Assembly (NCBI GenBank): GCA_039184335.1
Contig: JBCDBD010000005.1
Span: forward strand, 1-64,000
DNA length: 64,000 nucleotides
Source: JBCDBD01 sp039184335
GTDB lineage: Bacteria; Bacteroidota; Bacteroidia; Flavobacteriales; Flavobacteriaceae
Reading direction: 5' to 3'
Part shown: piece by piece, positions 16,781 through 25,447 of the stretch
Layout: every line of letters begins with the position of its first letter
Position numbering within the stretch: position 1 is the stretch's first letter
Made by a program: the position numbers and the translations under genes
The notes under the pieces: generated by a model
Databases searched by the model: none
The model's input: the letters and a program-made list of their open reading frames with translations, nothing else
What the model was told of the DNA's origin: nothing

Positions 16781-16864
16781 AAATGTAGTGTTTTTCTGCA
16801 CCAACCCACGCTCAAGAAGGCGATTTGGCTATATTTGTGGCACAGCCTTTGTTACCAATACTTT

Positions 16865-17173
16865 ATGAAACACCTTTACTTGGTCACCTTCTTTTTTGTC
16901 TGCTCGCTTGGTTTTTCACAAAATTCCCAGGCTGGAGGTGATATTGATGGGTTTAAATTGTATCCCAATCCGGTGACCAACGGTAAGATTTTTATCAATA
17001 CGGCGCAAAACGCCCCAAAAAAGATATTGATTTTTGATGTGCTGGGTACCCAAGTGCTTCAGACCACAATTCTTGGTAAGGAACTCAACCTATCCAACCT
17101 CGGTAAAGGAGTCTATATCTTACGGGTTTTTGAAAAAGACAAAGTGGCCACTAGAAAGCTGATAATCAAATAA
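16865..17173 (+). CDS. T9SS type A sorting domain mini-protein
   Basis: A 102-residue protein with a signal peptide (MKHLYLVTFFFVCSLGFSQ) followed almost at once by a complete type A T9SS C-terminal domain: FKLYPNPVTNGKIFI, KILIFDVLGTQVLQ, GKGVYILRV and a basic end RKLIIK. Such domains direct secretion through the type IX system and are normally cleaved or anchored; here there is practically no cargo. An upstream in-frame start at 16766 would overlap the terminator and destroy the signal peptide, so 16865 is chosen. The next gene is a paralogue. Confidence 0.9.
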   Translation: MKHLYLVTFFFVCSLGFSQNSQAGGDIDGFKLYPNPVTNGKIFINTAQNAPKKILIFDVLGTQVLQTTILGKELNLSNLGKGVYILRVFEKDKVATRKLIIK

Positions 17174-17200
17174 TTTTGTCTTTTTAACCGATATTTTCTA

Positions 17201-17212
17201 CACTTCATCGAA
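17201..17212 (+). repeat. 12-bp motif, copy 2 (CACTTCATCGAA)
   Basis: Second copy of the 12-mer at 16769-16780, positioned about 95 bp upstream of the second mini-protein start. Confidence 0.6.
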
Positions 17213-17306
17213 CAAACCTACAAAGTTTAGCGTTTCACAACATTTACTGTCGCCCTGTAATCGATTTACATAACTTTACTTTGCTTAATTCCCAAATCAA
17301 GCATTT

Positions 17307-17633
17307 ATGAAAAACAGCTACTTAATCATCTTTCTTATGGTTTTTCCCCTGTTCTCGTTCGGTCAAGAGATGCTGACCGTCAACAACATCAAGAAGCAAG
17401 AAGTTCAAGGCTTTAAAATGTACCCGAATCCGGCATATGGTGATGAAGTGTATATCACGACATCAACCAATGGAAACAAGAAAATTAAAATTTACGATGT
17501 CTTTGGTGAAGTCGTACTTACGGATCGAATCGCTACCAATACATTGAACATTTCACGATTGGTGCCTGGAGTATATGTTTTGCAGGTTACCGAGCAAAAT
17601 AAGACCATGACACGTAAATTGGTGATCAAGTAG
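17307..17633 (+). CDS. T9SS type A sorting domain mini-protein (paralogue)
   Basis: A 108-residue protein: signal peptide (MKNSYLIIFLMVFPLFSFGQ), a linker of about 15 residues, then a T9SS type A sorting domain (FKMYPNPAYGDEVYI, KIKIYDVFGEVVL, VPGVYVLQV, RKLVIK). It is clearly related to the preceding gene. The function of a sorting domain without cargo is unknown; it could be a cell-surface peptide or a competitor or regulator of the sorting machinery, but nothing in the sequence decides this. Confidence 0.9.
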   Translation: MKNSYLIIFLMVFPLFSFGQEMLTVNNIKKQEVQGFKMYPNPAYGDEVYITTSTNGNKKIKIYDVFGEVVLTDRIATNTLNISRLVPGVYVLQVTEQNKTMTRKLVIK

Positions 17634-17657
17634 CCAACCACGCGGATATACATTTTG

Positions 17658-17692
17658 AAAGTCTTGCCATTGTACGGCAAGACTTTTTATTT
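17658..17692 (+). terminator. Terminator after the T9SS mini-proteins
   Basis: AAAGTCTTGCC (17658-17668) pairs with GGCAAGACTTT (17676-17686), followed by a T-rich run: a strong rho-independent terminator. Confidence 0.9.
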
Positions 17693-17709
17693 TGGCTACT
17701 TTTATCACA

Positions 17710-18699
17710 GTGATTACCTCAACCGAAATTGCCCGCATTTTTAAAATCTCAAGTCCTCAGGATTTTGAATCATTGGCATTGCGACTGTTTCAATTTCAAT
17801 ATCGACATAACAAGGTATATCATTCGTTCTGTAACCATTTAAATATAGATTCCATCAGCGTAAAAAAACATGGGGATATCCCTTTTTTACCTATTTCCTT
17901 TTTCAAGTCACACCGGGTGACCACTACCGATGAAAATACACCTTTCATCTTTGAGAGCAGCGGCACTACAGGTTCAGTCACCAGCAAGCATTTTATTACA
18001 GACATTTCATTGTATGAAAAGAGCTTTCTAAAGGGATTTGAGCAATTTTATGGCCCAGTTGAAAACACATGCATATTGGCCTTGTTACCATCTTATTTGG
18101 AGCGTCAAAATTCGTCATTGGTATATATGGCCAATAGGCTGATCAAAATGTCAAAGCATCAAAACAGTGGTTTTTACCTTACTGATTTAAGCGCATTAAA
18201 AGACACCCTGCAACATTTGGAGAGCAAAAAGACCAAATCCATTTTAATTGGGGTCTCTTTCGCGCTTCTTGATTTTGCAACCCAATTTCCCATGAAATTG
18301 AGCCATTGTATCCTTATGGAAACTGGTGGAATGAAAGGTCGCAGAAAAGAAATGATACGTGAAGAACTGCATTCCATTTTGAAAAATGCGTTTGGGTTGG
18401 CCAAAATCCATTCAGAATATGGTATGACCGAATTGCTATCACAGGCCTATTCAAAAGGAGACGGGCTATTTAAGGCTCCACCATGGATGAAAGTGTGCAT
18501 ACGTGACACCGAAGATCCGTTATCTTGGCAAGCCCCAGGAAAAACCGGGGGAATCAATATCATCGATTTGACCAATGCCTACTCTTGTCCCTTTATAGCG
18601 ACGCAAGACTTGGGCAAAATGCACAGTGATGGAAAATTTGAGGTATTGGGACGTTTTGACCATGCCGATGTCAGGGGCTGTAACTTAATGGCACTTTAA
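17710..18699 (+). CDS. LuxE-like acyl-protein synthetase / AMP-forming ligase
   Basis: About 329 residues of the LuxE (PF04443-type) family, which activates fatty acids with ATP and transfers the acyl group to a protein thiol. Visible signatures are the phosphate-loop segment FIFESSGTTGSVTSKH, ILMETGGMKGRRKE and SEYGMTELLSQ, as in adenylating enzymes. There is no ATG near the family start: GTG at 17710 or TTG at 17692 are the options. I prefer GTG because the TTG sits in the T tract of the preceding terminator. No LuxC/LuxD partners are present. In Bacteroidota such genes stand near cell-envelope genes; the substrate is unknown. Confidence 0.82.
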   Translation: MITSTEIARIFKISSPQDFESLALRLFQFQYRHNKVYHSFCNHLNIDSISVKKHGDIPFLPISFFKSHRVTTTDENTPFIFESSGTTGSVTSKHFITDISLYEKSFLKGFEQFYGPVENTCILALLPSYLERQNSSLVYMANRLIKMSKHQNSGFYLTDLSALKDTLQHLESKKTKSILIGVSFALLDFATQFPMKLSHCILMETGGMKGRRKEMIREELHSILKNAFGLAKIHSEYGMTELLSQAYSKGDGLFKAPPWMKVCIRDTEDPLSWQAPGKTGGINIIDLTNAYSCPFIATQDLGKMHSDGKFEVLGRFDHADVRGCNLMAL

Positions 18700-18785
18700 T
18701 TTTGTTTGCGCTCATTTGCCCATAAAATCCTGTGACAGTGAACCCCTGTTTTTTTGGGCAGTGCGCACCAGATATGTGTCGTGGA

Positions 18786-20090
18786 TCATACCACTTTCAA
18801 AACGAAGTAATTCTTTTTACCCCTTTGCAATAGCACAAACTTACCATTGATCAAATCTTCTTTCGTAATCACGTAATCTTCTTTGACCTTTTCTTTGTTG
18901 ACCGAAATGGAGTTTTGCTTTAGTTCGCGCCTGGCCTCGCCGTTAGATGTTAAAAATTGCGTCTTTGCAGCTAAGGCCGCGATCATATCGATACCCTGGT
19001 CAAAATCAGATCTGGTGATCTGGGCCTGCGGTACGCCTTCAAAAACATCTAAGAAGGTTTTTTCATCGAGTTGCTTTAACTCTTCTGAGGTCGATTTTCC
19101 GAACAATATGGCACTTGCTTTTTCTGCATGGGACAACTCTTGCTCAGAGTGTACCATAGTAGTGATCAACTCTGCCAACTTTTTTTGCAATAGCCTTAAA
19201 TGAGGTGCTTTCTTATGCTCAACCACCAACTCCTCAATCGCTTCTCTACTTAGAAAAGTAAAGATTTTGATATACTTTTCAGCATCTTGATCAGAGGTGT
19301 TCAGCCAATATTGGTAGAATTTATAAGGTGATGTTCTATTGGCGTCCAACCATACGTTTCCACTTTCGGTCTTGCCAAACTTTGTCCCATCTGCTTTTGT
19401 GATCAACGGGCAGGTAAGCGCAAAGCCTTTTCCCCCTTTGATCCTGCGTATCAATTCGGTTCCTGTAGTGATATTCCCCCATTGATCACTTCCGCCCATT
19501 TGAAGGGTGCATCCATGTGCTTCAAAAAGGTGCAGAAAATCATATCCTTGTACCAATTGATAGGTGAATTCTGTGAATGACATGCCTTCCTTTGCATCTG
19601 ATGACAGTCTTTTTTTGACAGAATCCTTTGCCATCATATAGTTCACCGTAATATGTTTACCGACATCGCGAATGAAATCAAGAAATGAAAAATCTTTCAT
19701 CCAATCGTAATTGTTTACAAGTATTGCCGCATTTTCCCTGTCACTTTCAAAATCTAAAAAACGGCCCAATTGTGTCTTAATGGCCTCTTGGTTATGCCTA
19801 AGCGTTTTTTCGTCCAAAAGGTTCCGCTCGGCCGACTTGCCTGACGGATCGCCAATCATACCCGTTGCACCACCTACCAAGGCAATGGGTTTATGGCCCC
19901 CCAATTGAAAATGCCTTAACATCATTACCCCCACCAAATGGCCAATGTGCAATGAATCTGCCGTAGGGTCTATGCCCACATAAGCTGCTTGTAAACCATT
20001 CTGCAAATGTTCTTCGATGCCAGGCATCACATCATGGAGCATACCTCTCCATTCCAATTCTTTTACAAAATTCAACGCCATTCGCTTCAT
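18786..20090 (-). CDS. tyrS: Tyrosyl-tRNA synthetase
   Basis: A 434-residue class I synthetase charging tRNA-Tyr. HIGH motif HIGHL is at residues 48-52, followed by GATGMIGDPSGKSAERNLL, the tyrosine-binding region YDFLHLFEAHGCTLQMGGSD and the KMSKS equivalent KFGKTESGN. The C-terminal S4 RNA-binding domain is present (SNGEARRELKQNSISVN). A second in-frame ATG at 20081 (MALNFVKELEWRG) fits the family start equally well. The -7 box at 20104-20111 lies just upstream. Confidence 0.96.
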   Translation of the reverse strand: MKRMALNFVKELEWRGMLHDVMPGIEEHLQNGLQAAYVGIDPTADSLHIGHLVGVMMLRHFQLGGHKPIALVGGATGMIGDPSGKSAERNLLDEKTLRHNQEAIKTQLGRFLDFESDRENAAILVNNYDWMKDFSFLDFIRDVGKHITVNYMMAKDSVKKRLSSDAKEGMSFTEFTYQLVQGYDFLHLFEAHGCTLQMGGSDQWGNITTGTELIRRIKGGKGFALTCPLITKADGTKFGKTESGNVWLDANRTSPYKFYQYWLNTSDQDAEKYIKIFTFLSREAIEELVVEHKKAPHLRLLQKKLAELITTMVHSEQELSHAEKASAILFGKSTSEELKQLDEKTFLDVFEGVPQAQITRSDFDQGIDMIAALAAKTQFLTSNGEARRELKQNSISVNKEKVKEDYVITKEDLINGKFVLLQRGKKNYFVLKVV

Positions 20091-20103
20091 TTTTGACTGA
20101 CTG

Positions 20104-20111
20104 CAAATATA
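20104..20111 (-). promoter_or_regulatory. tyrS -7 promoter box (TATATTTG)
   Basis: On the minus strand this reads TATATTTG, a perfect match to the Bacteroidota -7 consensus TAnnTTTG, 14 bp before the tyrS start at 20090. Confidence 0.65.
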
Positions 20112-20154
20112 GACCGTAGTTTGTTCATATCTGCATATTTAAAATACAAATAGG

Positions 20155-20162
20155 TACTTTTG
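20155..20162 (+). promoter_or_regulatory. -7 box abutting the epimerase start (TACTTTTG)
   Basis: TACTTTTG fits TAnnTTTG perfectly and ends 5 bp before the ATG at 20167. With normal spacing, transcription would start at the initiation codon, predicting a leaderless mRNA. Confidence 0.5.
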
Positions 20163-20166
20163 ACGA

Positions 20167-21183
20167 ATGATATTAGTTACGGGTGGCACAGGGCTCATAG
20201 GTTCGCATCTTTTGTTGGAATTGGTGAAATCTGGCCATTTGGTCAAAGCCATTTACAGAACTGGGGAAAGCATAAAAAAAGTTGCAAAAATCTTTTCATA
20301 TTATGGGGATCAACCCCATGGGCTATTGAAAAAAATAACATGGGTCAACGCAGACATTACAGATGCACACGCTGTACAGAATGCGATGCAGGGTGTCGAA
20401 GCAGTATACCATTGTGCAGCACTGATCTCTTTTGATCCATCTGATTACCATAGGTTGGTCAAAAACAACATTGAGGGTACGGCCCATGTAGTCAATGCAT
20501 GCTTGACCAAAAAAGTGAACAAATTATGCTACGTAAGCTCAATTGCCGCCATAGGCCCATCTTATTCTGAAGCAACTGTTGATGAACATACAGAATGGAA
20601 CGACAGCAACGCTACAGTCTACGGCCTTAGCAAGTATCATGCAGAAATGGAAGTTTGGAGGGGTGCCCAAGAAGGGCTATCAACCGTAATCGTAAATCCT
20701 GGTGTTGTGTTGGGGCCTGGTTTTTGGAAAAGCGGCAGTGGAACATTTTTCCATTATGCTTCAAAAGGCCATCGAAAGACCTTACCAGGTGGTACCGGTT
20801 TTATTTCCGTTGTCGATGTGGTCAAAGCCATGGTCAACCTCATGGATTCATCAATTCAAGGTGAGCGTTTTATCTTGGTGGGTGAAAATCACACCTATTT
20901 GCAGCTACTTCAAAAAATAGCGGCAAGCCTTGGTGTGAACGCACCCCAAAAAACATTCCCATTTTACGTGGTCGAGCTTTTATGGCGGGTGGATTGGTTA
21001 CGTTCAACCGTGCTCAAAAAAAGGAGGCGATTGCCTAAAAGTGTAGCAAAATCACTCTACTACCAAGATTTTTACGATGCTTCTAAACTAAAAAAGACCC
21101 TACGTTTTGAGTTTAGTGACCTAGAGGCCACCATAGCATTTTGTAGTGCCCGATTTAAGGAAGACTGTCCTGAACTTTTTTGA
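20167..21183 (+). CDS. NAD(P)-dependent epimerase/dehydratase (extended SDR)
   Basis: A 338-residue extended short-chain dehydrogenase. The Rossmann motif TGGTGLIGSHLL is at the N terminus, CAALISFDPSDY is the mid-sheet motif, and the catalytic Tyr-x3-Lys is YGLSKYHAE with an upstream Ser in YVSSIAAIGPS. The substrate cannot be read from sequence; the closest feel is to nucleoside-diphosphate-sugar epimerases and dihydroflavonol-reductase-like enzymes. The 3' end overlaps the convergent DUF4296 gene by 29 bp. Confidence 0.88.
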   Translation: MILVTGGTGLIGSHLLLELVKSGHLVKAIYRTGESIKKVAKIFSYYGDQPHGLLKKITWVNADITDAHAVQNAMQGVEAVYHCAALISFDPSDYHRLVKNNIEGTAHVVNACLTKKVNKLCYVSSIAAIGPSYSEATVDEHTEWNDSNATVYGLSKYHAEMEVWRGAQEGLSTVIVNPGVVLGPGFWKSGSGTFFHYASKGHRKTLPGGTGFISVVDVVKAMVNLMDSSIQGERFILVGENHTYLQLLQKIAASLGVNAPQKTFPFYVVELLWRVDWLRSTVLKKRRRLPKSVAKSLYYQDFYDASKLKKTLRFEFSDLEATIAFCSARFKEDCPELF

Positions 21184-21589
21184 CCTTCTTTGCCATTTTC
21201 ACAGAATCTGCACGTTTTTTCGTTTGATTTCGAATACTGTCGTTTTTCTGTTTTCTTGCTTCTTCTAAGGTCGTTTTCTCGTGCTCAAAACGGCGCTCTA
21301 TTTCGGCATAAATGGCCTCGTACTCCAATGGGATCGATGCATAATAGAGGTCACTTTCAGCAAATTGCACACTATCAATGCCATATCTATCAAAAATAAA
21401 GGCCATAACCTCAATGTCATACTTTTCGACAATGGACTTATTTGTGGCAACTGCAGCCTGTACCACAGCAATGTCATAGAGTATTGCTGTCATCTTTTCT
21501 TTCGCTATCAAATTTTCAGGCTCTTTGATGACTTTTTCACCACAGGCCAGCAGTGCCAAAAAACAGATGAGGTGTATGGTATTCTTCAT
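21155..21589 (-). CDS. DUF4296 lipoprotein
   Basis: A 144-residue lipoprotein: the signal peptide ends in the lipobox LLAC (Cys16), then a DUF4296 domain (AKEKMTAILYDIAVVQAAV; FAESDLYYAS) and a highly charged C-terminal tail, probably a coiled coil. Its function is unknown. It shares one base with the end of the dihydroorotase gene and is therefore cotranscribed with pyrC and the dolichol-phosphate-mannose-synthase-like gene, an arrangement common in Flavobacteriia. It overlaps the convergent epimerase gene by 29 bp. Confidence 0.87.
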   Translation of the reverse strand: MKNTIHLICFLALLACGEKVIKEPENLIAKEKMTAILYDIAVVQAAVATNKSIVEKYDIEVMAFIFDRYGIDSVQFAESDLYYASIPLEYEAIYAEIERRFEHEKTTLEEARKQKNDSIRNQTKKRADSVKMAKKVKKVQDSLP

Positions 21590-22923
21590 TACCTATTGAA
21601 CGTAAGCCGTTTTGCTTTTTTTACGTTTGAAAATAAGCCCTTATCATAGGCCAAATGTCCATTGACAAAAGTACGTGTCACTTTGGAATCAAAATTGGTG
21701 CCTTCAAAGGGAGACCAGCCACACTTATATAGGATATTGTCTTTGGTTACGGTCCATGTAGCTTTTGGGCTTACCTGCACCAAATCGGCAAAATAGCCTT
21801 CCCTGATAAACCCGCGTTTTTCAATTTGAAACAACTTTGCTGGATTATGACACATTTTCTCCACCATCTTTTCTAATGAAATCTTACCCTCTCTGTGTTT
21901 TTGAAACATCGCAGGTAAGGCATGTTGTACCAAGGGGCCCCCAGATGGTGCCTTGGTGTATGGGTTTTCTTTCTCTGCTAAGGTGTGCGGTGCATGATCG
22001 GTCGCCAACACATCGATTCTGTCATCCAAAAGCGCGTTCCACAACCTATCTCTATCCGATGCTGTCTTCACAGCTGGGTTCCATTTGATCAACGTACCCT
22101 TTGCATCGTAGTCTTCATCGGCAAACCAAAGATGATGTGTACAGACTTCTGCGGTTATTTTCTTTTGCTCCAGTGGGATGTCATTTCTAAAAAAATCTGT
22201 CTCTGCCCCAGTGGAAACATGAAACACATGTAATCTGGCCCCTGTCTTCTTGGCTAGGGCTATCGCCTTTGAAGAAGACAATATACAGGCTTTTTCACTT
22301 CGAATCAACGGATGGTACTTTATCGGAATGGCAGCTCCATATCTTTCATGATACGCTGCAAAGTTTCTCTTTATGGTCTCTTCGTCCTCACAATGGGCAG
22401 AAATTACCATATCAGTGCTTTTAAAAATCCTTTCCAAGACAACTTCATCGTCAACCAACATATTTCCTGTTGAAGATCCCAGAAAGAGTTTTATTCCCGA
22501 ACAGCTTTTCTTGTCCAATCGCTTTAATTCCTCCAAATTATCATTGGTACCCCCAAACAAGAAAGAATAGTTCGCATATGAAGCTTTGGCAGCAATTTCA
22601 AATTTTGCTTCAAGTTTAGTAATGGTGGTAGTCTGGGGATTCGTATTCGGCTGTTCCATATATGAGGTAATGCCCCCTGCCACTGCTGCCCTGCTCTCAC
22701 TGGCAATGTTGCCTTTGTGTGTAAGCCCAGGTTCTCTAAAATGTACTTGGTCATCTATTACGCCAGGCAATAGATAATCGCCTTGCAAATCAATAATCGC
22801 TGCAGTGCCATCAGAAATATCGGGAGCTATTTTTTCAATATGCGCTCCCTTGATAAGCACATCCAAGGTGTCAATTCGCATTTCATTGATTACACTCGCA
22901 TTCTTGAGCAAGGTCTTGTTCAT
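21589..22923 (-). CDS. pyrC: Dihydroorotase
   Basis: A 444-residue amidohydrolase of pyrimidine synthesis, cyclising carbamoyl-aspartate to dihydroorotate in the cytoplasm. Family motifs are PGVIDDQVHFREPG, GGITSYMEQPNTNPQ, GIKLFLGSSTGNMLVDDE and ATDHAPHTLAEK. The first His of the usual metal-binding HxH is Gln59 (QVH); this variant is, to my knowledge, common in Bacteroidota and does not by itself mean loss of function. One base separates it from the upstream glycosyltransferase gene and it overlaps the DUF4296 gene downstream. Confidence 0.94.
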   Translation of the reverse strand: MNKTLLKNASVINEMRIDTLDVLIKGAHIEKIAPDISDGTAAIIDLQGDYLLPGVIDDQVHFREPGLTHKGNIASESRAAVAGGITSYMEQPNTNPQTTTITKLEAKFEIAAKASYANYSFLFGGTNDNLEELKRLDKKSCSGIKLFLGSSTGNMLVDDEVVLERIFKSTDMVISAHCEDEETIKRNFAAYHERYGAAIPIKYHPLIRSEKACILSSSKAIALAKKTGARLHVFHVSTGAETDFFRNDIPLEQKKITAEVCTHHLWFADEDYDAKGTLIKWNPAVKTASDRDRLWNALLDDRIDVLATDHAPHTLAEKENPYTKAPSGGPLVQHALPAMFQKHREGKISLEKMVEKMCHNPAKLFQIEKRGFIREGYFADLVQVSPKATWTVTKDNILYKCGWSPFEGTNFDSKVTRTFVNGHLAYDKGLFSNVKKAKRLTFNR

Positions 22924-22924
22924 C

Positions 22925-23653
22925 TTAAAAGCTCTTTTTAAAAAATAGACTTCTCAGCTTCATACTGATTACCCCAAAAACCGCTTCCCTCACAATTGCT
23001 GAATTCATTTTAGACTTGCCGTTGATCCTATCAGTGAAAATTATGGATATTTCTTCGATACGGTACTTTTTCAAATAAGCCCTGAACTTCATCTCTATCT
23101 GAAAGGCGTACCCTATAAAACGGATGGAATCCAAATCCATGTTTTCCAAGACCGTACGTCGGTAGCAGACAAAACCAGCTGTTGGGTCATGAATCTTCAT
23201 ACCGGTTATCAATTTCACGTAAAAAGAAGCCCCATATGACAATAAGATTCTTACCAAAGGCCAGTTGACGACATTAACGCCTTTTTTATAGCGAGAACCT
23301 ATCGCTACATCGGCACCGTTCAAACAGGCCCTGTACAACCGAAGCAAATCATCTGGTCGATGAGAGAAATCGGCATCCATTTCAAAAATATAGTCATAGC
23401 CGTTCTGAAGTGCCCATTTAAAACCATGAATATAGGCTGTGCCCAAACCTGCCTTTTCTTTTCTGACTTCCAAAAAAAGTTTTTCTGGAAACTTTCGCTG
23501 TAGTTCTATTACGTTTTCTGCGGTGCCATCAGGTGAATTATCGTCTACAACAAGTATGTGAAATTCCTTTTTCAGATCAAAGACCGTATTGATGATTGCC
23601 TCAATGTTCTCAATTTCATTGAACGTTGGTATGATTACTAAACCATCTGACAT
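22925..23653 (-). CDS. Polyprenol-phosphate mannosyltransferase-like GT2
   Basis: A 242-residue GT2 enzyme like dolichol/polyprenol monophosphomannose synthase, making a lipid-linked sugar at the inner membrane. Motifs are LVIIPTFNEIENIEAII, LVVDDNSPDGTAENV, EMDADFSHRPDDL and the acceptor region DPTAGFVCYRR. The start at 23653 (MSDGLVIIPTFNE) matches the family; the in-frame ATG at 23734 adds an unrelated leader. The divergent GT39 enzyme would be a natural user of a polyprenol-linked sugar. Confidence 0.92.
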   Translation of the reverse strand: MSDGLVIIPTFNEIENIEAIINTVFDLKKEFHILVVDDNSPDGTAENVIELQRKFPEKLFLEVRKEKAGLGTAYIHGFKWALQNGYDYIFEMDADFSHRPDDLLRLYRACLNGADVAIGSRYKKGVNVVNWPLVRILLSYGASFYVKLITGMKIHDPTAGFVCYRRTVLENMDLDSIRFIGYAFQIEMKFRAYLKKYRIEEISIIFTDRINGKSKMNSAIVREAVFGVISMKLRSLFFKKSF

Positions 23654-23726
23654 CGGCGATACTCTTAGAGCGCAAAAATAGCACTTTATAATCGTATTCG
23701 ATAAGCAAAGGGGACCTTGGTTTTCA

Positions 23727-23756
23727 TTTGGCATAGGCCCAATATTTGTACCTTTA
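23727..23756 (+). promoter_or_regulatory. Promoter of the GT39 gene
   Basis: TTTG (23727-23730) and TACCTTTA (23749-23756; 7 of 8 match to TAnnTTTG) are separated by 18 bp, close to the usual Bacteroidota spacing. Transcription would start near 23763, just before the chosen start at 23777. Confidence 0.5.
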
Positions 23757-23776
23757 CACTTTCAATGATTTTTTTG

Positions 23777-25447
23777 ATGGCACAAAAGTTTCCCAAGCTT
23801 TTTCTTTACCTATTAGGAGCATTGTTCTTTCTCAATTTTTTTCAAAGCATTTTTACCGAACTGATCTATGATGAAGCCTACTACTGGTATTATGCACAGA
23901 ACCTCTCTTGGGGCTATTTTGACCACCCACCCATGGTGGCGTTTCTCATAAAGCTCAGCGGATTGGTCTTCAGTGGTGAACTGGGGGTACGTTTTGTGAG
24001 CTGTATTCTGGGCATTGGCACCTATGTCTTGATTTGGTCATTGGTAGAACACAAAGACAAGAACAACTATATTCCCCACTTTTTCGTATTGCTTTTCTCA
24101 ATGGTGCTGTTGAATGCCTATGGCTTTTTAACATTGCCCGACACCCCGCTTCTTTTTTTTACTGCGCTCTTTTTGTACCAATACAAGAAGTTTTTGCAAA
24201 ATCGATCTTTGATGGCCTCCATTTTCCTGGGGCTGACCATGGCTGCCCTGATGTACAGTAAATATCATGCCGTACTTGTCATTATCTTCGTATTGCTTTC
24301 CAATTTAAGATTGATAACGCGTAAGTATGCCTGGCTGGCCGTCATAACAGCTCTCATTTGTTATATCCCACATTTTTTGTGGCTGTTTGAAAATGATTTT
24401 GTGACCATCAAATACCATTTGTTCGAGCGTCCGAACCATGCCTATCGTTTTTCAGAATTTACATTGGGATACTTATTGAACCTTATCGCCATTTTCGGGT
24501 TATTGTTTCCTTGGGCTTATTGGGCATTGTTTACAAGCCGCATCAAAGATGCCTTTACAAGGGCATTATTGTTCTTGAGCTATGGTTTTATGCTATTTTT
24601 CTTTATCTCGAGTTTTAGCCGAAGGGTACAAACGCAATGGATTGTCATTATATGTGTGCCAATGGCCATATTGACCTACCAATTTTTATTGAACAATCCC
24701 AAAAAGTTTTTTTGGTTCATCAGGGTGGGCGTCTTTAGTTGCCTCCTTTTATTATATGCCCGGTTATGGCTTATACACAAACCCCTTTTACCACTTGCTT
24801 ATGAGACACATGGCAACAAAATTTGGGTAAATAAGATCATCACCAAGGCCGGTAATATTCCCGTTGTTTTTGAAAACTCGTATCGAAGGGCACCGATGTA
24901 CGAATTTTATTCAGGCAATCCCTCTTTCTCACTCAATAATTTCTATTACAGGCGCAACCAGTATTCTATTGATGGTGCCGAAGCCAAAATGCAGCACCAA
25001 AAAGTATTATACGTCTCAAAATATGCAAAAAAGGGGGACATCAGCTATACCCACCCCTATGGCAGTGTATTTTATGGTAGTTATATTGAAGACTTTGAGT
25101 CTTTCAGAAAGTTACGATGTTATGTCTCTGAGGAACCCCTTAGGGTCAGTGATTCAAGAAAATTCGTGTTTAAAGTGTACAATCCTTACTCCCAGAACAT
25201 TCCTATCGAAAAAATTAAAATCCGTATTGGATATCTAAATTCATACAAAAAGTTAAAAGAAACAAAGCCTTTAAAGTTTGATATGCTTGATAAGAATGCC
25301 GCCCATTTAAAAACAAAAGACACAACATATCTTGTAGGCCTACTACCAAGACCAGGGCTAGAAAATCTAGCCTACATAAGAATAGCTATTTCTGGCAATG
25401 GAATCCTTCCAGGAATAAATAGCAATGCCATAAAATTAGCAAAGTGA
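23777..25447 (+). CDS. ArnT/PMT-like membrane glycosyltransferase (GT39-type)
   Basis: About 556 residues with some eleven membrane helices and a soluble C-terminal part. The first periplasmic loop has the GT39/GT83 signature LIYDEAYYWYYAQNLSWGYF with the catalytic acidic pair (DE) and DHPPMVAFLI. Such enzymes transfer sugars from polyprenyl phosphate to lipids or proteins on the periplasmic side. Starts at 23717 and 23765 are also in frame; 23777 (MAQKFPKLFLYLL) fits the promoter and a normal N-terminal helix. The divergent GT2 gene likely supplies its donor. Confidence 0.88.
   Translation: MAQKFPKLFLYLLGALFFLNFFQSIFTELIYDEAYYWYYAQNLSWGYFDHPPMVAFLIKLSGLVFSGELGVRFVSCILGIGTYVLIWSLVEHKDKNNYIPHFFVLLFSMVLLNAYGFLTLPDTPLLFFTALFLYQYKKFLQNRSLMASIFLGLTMAALMYSKYHAVLVIIFVLLSNLRLITRKYAWLAVITALICYIPHFLWLFENDFVTIKYHLFERPNHAYRFSEFTLGYLLNLIAIFGLLFPWAYWALFTSRIKDAFTRALLFLSYGFMLFFFISSFSRRVQTQWIVIICVPMAILTYQFLLNNPKKFFWFIRVGVFSCLLLLYARLWLIHKPLLPLAYETHGNKIWVNKIITKAGNIPVVFENSYRRAPMYEFYSGNPSFSLNNFYYRRNQYSIDGAEAKMQHQKVLYVSKYAKKGDISYTHPYGSVFYGSYIEDFESFRKLRCYVSEEPLRVSDSRKFVFKVYNPYSQNIPIEKIKIRIGYLNSYKKLKETKPLKFDMLDKNAAHLKTKDTTYLVGLLPRPGLENLAYIRIAISGNGILPGINSNAIKLAK

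Noticed and set aside
16769..16795. CACTTCAT...ATGTAGTG as a palindromic operator
   Set aside because: Arms have a mismatch and the second copy of the 12-mer lacks the matching arm, so only the 12-mer repeat is reported.
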